Origin: JAFGRR01 sp964499235
Lineage (GTDB): Bacteria > Planctomycetota > Phycisphaerae > UBA1845 > Fen-1342
DNA: 17,847 nucleotides
Reading direction: 5' to 3'
NCBI GenBank assembly: GCA_964499235.1
Contig: CAZCKC010000072.1
Coordinates: 1-17,847 of the forward strand
Shown: positions 14,854-17,847 of the stretch, in pieces
Numbering within the stretch: position 1 is the stretch's first letter
Layout of the letters: each line of letters begins with the position of its first letter
Position numbers and translations under genes: made by a program
The notes under the pieces: model-generated
The model's database searches: none
Seen by the model: only the letters and a program-made list of their open reading frames with translations
What the model was told of the DNA's origin: nothing

Positions 14854-14889
14854 GGGCGTGTCTGCGGCATGGCGGCTGAAGGCACGCCC
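14854..14889 (+). other. Stem-loop after dockerin-type gene
   Basis: GGGCGTG (14854-14860) pairs with CACGCCC (14883-14889) around a 22-base loop. It lies in the 133-base gap before the regulator gene. There is no T-run, so it is at most a weak or Rho-assisted end. No clear promoter boxes are seen in this gap. Confidence 0.4.
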
Positions 14890-14949
14890 GCGTATCGTGG
14901 CGCCCAACCGCCGCGCAATCGACGGCGTCTTGTGAATGGATGAGCCACC

Positions 14950-16059
14950 ATGTCGCAGACGGTCACGCTAGCCAAGGTCAACGACACCAGCCCGATGCCG
15001 AAGTACCTGCAGGCGCGGGAGATCCTGACGGAGGCGATCCGCAGCGGAACGCTGCTGCCGGGCGCGAAGCTGCCGTCGACGCAGGAGCTCAGCGCGCAGT
15101 TCAACATCAGCCTGATCACGGCCCAGAAGGCGCTGGAGGGGTTGGTCGAGTCGGGTTGGTTGAGGCGGGAGGTCGGCCGCGGGACGTTTGTGCGGGATGA
15201 CGTGCTAACGGCGTCGCAGACGAGCCGGAAGGTGTCGGTCGGACTGCTGTTCGACGAGACGGCCCAGGTCAACTTCAACGACTTTTACCACAGCACGCTG
15301 ATCGACAGCCTGCGGCTGACCGCGCGCGAGGATGCGGACCAGATCGAGTTCTTCTTCCAGGAGAGCCTCGCGTACACGCCGCGGAACCGGGACCGGGTCG
15401 GGGCGATCTGCATTCACCCGCCGACGGACGCAGTGGAGCGGGTGCGGCGGTTGTCGAAGCGGGTGCCGACGGTGGTGCTCGGCGGCAGCTTCCCCGGCAC
15501 GGCGCTGGCGTGCGTTGACTGCGACAACACGAGCGGCGCACAGCAGGCGGTGCAGCACCTGCTCGAGCTCGGGCACCAGCGGATCATGGTGCTGTCCGGG
15601 CCGATGAACCTGAGCAACTCGCGCGACCGGGCGCGGGGGGCGACGAACGCGCTGGTCAGCAACGGGCTGCTGCTGGACACGCGGGACGTGATCGTCTCGC
15701 GCGAGGCGATCACGCTGGATGCGGACGCCCGGGCGGCGGTCGAGCGGCGGCTGAGCGACGTGGACCGCCCGACGGCCGTCGTGGCCGGCGGCTTCTACCT
15801 GGCGCTGGCGGCGATCCAGGCAGCGCGGTCGGCCGGGCTGAGCATTCCGGATGACCTGTCGGTGGTGGGCTTTGATGATCCGGCCTCGGCGCCGCTGCTG
15901 GCGCCGCCGTTGACGACGGTGCGGCAGCCGCTGGCGGAGATGGCGGAGCTCGCGTTTCGGCTCTTGCGGCGGATGCAGCAGGATCCCCAGACGCCGGCCG
16001 GAAACGAGCGGCTGGCAACAGAGCTGGTGGTTCGCGAGTCGACGGCGCCGCCGCACTAA
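14950..16059 (+). CDS. GntR-HTH / LacI-type sensor hybrid transcription regulator (AraR architecture)
   Basis: This is a cytoplasmic DNA-binding regulator of 369 residues. Residues about 17-82 form a GntR winged helix: PKYLQAREILTEAIRSGTLL, then LPSTQELSAQFNISLITAQKALEGLVESGWL, then the wing VGRGTFV. From about 94 on it has a LacI/periplasmic-binding-type sugar sensor, with VSVGLLFDE, LLELGHQRIMVLSG (204-217), RARGATNAL, VVAGGFYLALAAIQAARSAGLSIPDDLSVVGFDD (277-310) and the usual LTTVRQPLAEMAELAFRLL end. This domain order is that of AraR of Bacillus subtilis, which senses L-arabinose, and fits a locus for arabinofuranose use. It is not next to the uptake operon, however, and such regulators are numerous in Phycisphaerae. 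ATG 14950 has only a weak ribosome site. Its target may be the 15-base palindrome at 9603-9617, its own region, or the amidohydrolase downstream. Confidence 0.88.
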   Translation: MSQTVTLAKVNDTSPMPKYLQAREILTEAIRSGTLLPGAKLPSTQELSAQFNISLITAQKALEGLVESGWLRREVGRGTFVRDDVLTASQTSRKVSVGLLFDETAQVNFNDFYHSTLIDSLRLTAREDADQIEFFFQESLAYTPRNRDRVGAICIHPPTDAVERVRRLSKRVPTVVLGGSFPGTALACVDCDNTSGAQQAVQHLLELGHQRIMVLSGPMNLSNSRDRARGATNALVSNGLLLDTRDVIVSREAITLDADARAAVERRLSDVDRPTAVVAGGFYLALAAIQAARSAGLSIPDDLSVVGFDDPASAPLLAPPLTTVRQPLAEMAELAFRLLRRMQQDPQTPAGNERLATELVVRESTAPPH

Positions 16060-16224
16060 ACATCCTTTTGGAAGTCTGGTTCACGGGCGGTCCTGCTGAA
16101 TTGGGTCGGCCGGTTGCGGTGTGCGCGTAGCTGGGGGCTGGCGCGTGTGTTAGGCTGAAGCGCGGCCGCTGGCGAGCTCGTTCGCGGCGGCGGTGACCCG
16201 TCCCTTCTGCACCGAGATTGAACG

Positions 16225-17844
16225 ATGGCGAAAGCACAGCACGATGTGGTGATCCGCGGCGGTCAGGTTTATGACGGGCGGGGGAACCCGCCGCAGGCGG
16301 TAGACGTGGCGATTGATGGGGACCGGGTCACGGCGATCGGACCGGTGGCCGAGCGCGGCGCGGTGGAGATCGACGCGACGGGGCAGGCGGTGTGTCCGGG
16401 CTTTATCAACATGCTGAGCTGGGCGGGCGAGGCGTTGCTGGTGGATGGGCGGTCGCAGAGCGAGATCCGCCAGGGCGTGACGCTGGAGGTGATGGGCGAG
16501 GGGCGGTCGATGGGGCCGTTGAACGCGTTGGCGCGGGACGAGATCCTGGAGGGGCGGGGCGACTACGACTACGACGTGACGTGGAAGACACTGGGCGAGT
16601 ACCTGGAGACGCTCGAGCAGCGCGGGGTGTCGTGCAACGTGGCGTCGTATGTCGGGGCGACGACGCTGCGGATCAACACGGTGGGGTATGAGAACCGGCC
16701 GCCGACGGAGGTGGAGCTGGCGGAGATGCGCGCGCTGGCGCGGGCGGCGATGGCGGAGGGCGCGGTCGGGGTGTCGACGGCGCTGGTCTACTCGCCGGCG
16801 GCGTACGCGACGACGGAGGAGCTGATCGGCTTGTGCCGGGTGGTGGCGGCGGCGGGCGGCTTATACGCGTCGCACATCCGCAACGAAGCGGACGGGCTGT
16901 TCGAGGCGCTGGACGAGTTTCTGCGGATCGTGCGGGAAAGCGGGATCCGCGGGGAGATCTATCACCTGAAGGCGTCGGGGCGGAGCAACTGGGACAAGCT
17001 GCCGGGATACCTGCAGCGGATCGAGGACGCGCGGGCGGCGGGGCTGGCGGTGACGGCCGACATGTATCCGTACCACGCGAGCTCGTCGGGGCTGGACGGC
17101 TGCATGCCGCCGTGGAGCCAGGAAGGCGGGGTGAAGGCGTGGCTCGCGCGGCTGCAGGCGGCGGACACGCGGGCGCGGGTGATCGCGGAGATGAAGGAGC
17201 CGTCGACGGCGTGGGACAATTTCTACACATCGGCGGGGTCACCCGAGAACATCATGCTGGTGAGCTTTCGCAAGCCGCACCTCAAGCCGCTGGCGGGGCG
17301 GACGCTGGCCGACGTGGCGCAGGAGCGGGGCAAGTCGGCCGAGGAGACGTGCCTGGATCTATGCATCGAGGATGGCGGGAACGTGGGGGCGGCGTTCTTC
17401 TCGATGAGCGCGGATAACGTGCGGACGAAGCTGGCGCAGCCGTGGATGAGCTTCTGTTCGGACGCGCAGTCGGTATCGGCCGAGGGGGTGTTCCTGCAGC
17501 GCAGCCCGCACCCGCGGACGTACGGGTCGTTTGCGCGGGTGCTGGGCAAGTACGTGCGGGAAGAGCAGGTGGTGCCGCTGGAAGAGGCGATCCGGCGGCT
17601 GACGAGTTTCCCGGCCGAGGTGCTGCGGCTCAAGCGGCGGGGTCAGCTGGCGCCGGGTTACTTTGCGGACATCGTGGTGTTTGATCCGCAGACGGTGCAG
17701 GACATCGCGACGTTCGCGAAGCCGCACCAGTACGCGACCGGCGTGAGTCACGTGCTGGTGAATGGCGGGGCGGTGATTCGCGACGGCGATCACACGGGGG
17801 CGATGCCGGGGCGGGTGGTGCGCGGGCCGGGGTATCGGGGGTAG
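16225..17844 (+). CDS. N-acyl-D-amino-acid deacylase-like amidohydrolase lacking HxH motif
   Basis: This is a 539-residue cytoplasmic enzyme of the amidohydrolase superfamily, D-aminoacylase branch, predicted to cleave N-acyl-D-amino acids or related amides. It has the N-terminal beta strand set VVIRGGQVYDGRG and the C-terminal set GQLAPGYFADIVVFDP. The strand that normally reads PGFIDxHxH reads PGFINMLSW (58-66), so both metal histidines are replaced (L64, W66). The Cys ligand seen in Alcaligenes D-aminoacylase (NCG) is also absent; GEG with E92 stands there. H217 (ASHIRNE), H247 (YHLKASG) and D413 (CSDAQS) are kept. I recall PGFINMLSW as a subfamily feature, so the gene is probably intact but binds metal differently. 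It follows the regulator by 165 bases, with no clear promoter and a weak ribosome site. A link to D-amino acid or peptidoglycan turnover is inferred. Confidence 0.8.
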   Translation: MAKAQHDVVIRGGQVYDGRGNPPQAVDVAIDGDRVTAIGPVAERGAVEIDATGQAVCPGFINMLSWAGEALLVDGRSQSEIRQGVTLEVMGEGRSMGPLNALARDEILEGRGDYDYDVTWKTLGEYLETLEQRGVSCNVASYVGATTLRINTVGYENRPPTEVELAEMRALARAAMAEGAVGVSTALVYSPAAYATTEELIGLCRVVAAAGGLYASHIRNEADGLFEALDEFLRIVRESGIRGEIYHLKASGRSNWDKLPGYLQRIEDARAAGLAVTADMYPYHASSSGLDGCMPPWSQEGGVKAWLARLQAADTRARVIAEMKEPSTAWDNFYTSAGSPENIMLVSFRKPHLKPLAGRTLADVAQERGKSAEETCLDLCIEDGGNVGAAFFSMSADNVRTKLAQPWMSFCSDAQSVSAEGVFLQRSPHPRTYGSFARVLGKYVREEQVVPLEEAIRRLTSFPAEVLRLKRRGQLAPGYFADIVVFDPQTVQDIATFAKPHQYATGVSHVLVNGGAVIRDGDHTGAMPGRVVRGPGYRG

Positions 17845-17847
17845 CAT

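Noticed and set aside
16060..16224. Promoter boxes before the amidohydrolase gene
   Set aside because: TTGCGG (16114-16119) and TAGGCT (16151-16156) are 31 bases apart, too far for a sigma-70 pair. No other convincing pair was seen.
1..17847. Mobile elements, CRISPR arrays, tRNA or rRNA genes
   Set aside because: No transposase or integrase motifs, no regularly spaced short repeats, and no tRNA-like or rRNA-like segments were noticed. The only sizeable repeats are the accessory modules inside the GH127 gene.

Overview
This high-GC window most resembles a planctomycete of the Phycisphaerae type, probably from a draft or metagenome assembly. The evidence is two proteins ending in PEP-CTERM sorting tails (VPEPAS or IPEPTT, a short hydrophobic stretch, then RRR), a long pseudopilin with a GFTLIELLVVVAIIALL leader and a C-terminal DG motif, a secreted protein with dockerin-like Ca-binding repeats, and a GntR/LacI hybrid regulator. 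This is inferred from gene style; no marker gene is present. A run of exactly 100 Ns (10004-10103) is an assembly gap of unknown true size.

Left part, minus strand (9363 down to 1): one tight sugar-uptake operon. The order is a lipoprotein substrate-binding protein (YtfQ-like), a secreted 1600-residue enzyme with two tandem beta-L-arabinofuranosidase (GH127/PF07944-like) catalytic modules, the double ABC ATPase (YtfR-like), and two permeases (YtfT-like and YjfF-like). Stops and starts touch or overlap at the last three junctions. The transporter closely resembles the E. coli galactofuranose importer YtfQRT-YjfF. With a GH127 enzyme inside the operon, I infer that L-arabinofuranose (or a mixture of furanoses) is released outside the inner membrane and imported as the furanose.

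Middle (9364-9877): a 514-base divergent regulatory region. It holds a perfect 15-base inverted repeat directly next to a TACAAT -10-like box for the minus-strand operon, and a weaker extended -10 box facing right.

Right part, plus strand: a PEP-CTERM protein interrupted by the gap (9878-10531, terminator after it); a second PEP-CTERM protein that looks like a beta-propeller (10903-12000, terminator after it); a pseudopilin-like protein (12107-13060); a secreted protein related to the second PEP-CTERM protein but ending in a dockerin-like module (13110-14816); a GntR-HTH/LacI-sensor regulator of AraR architecture (14950-16059); and an N-acyl-D-amino-acid deacylase-like amidohydrolase that lacks the usual HxH metal motif (16225-17844).

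The window reads as a glycan-use locus: extracytoplasmic cleavage of arabinofuranosides, furanose import, a set of surface or secreted proteins with three different sorting or assembly signals, and a sugar-type regulator. Linking the right-hand surface genes to arabinofuranose use rests on proximity only.
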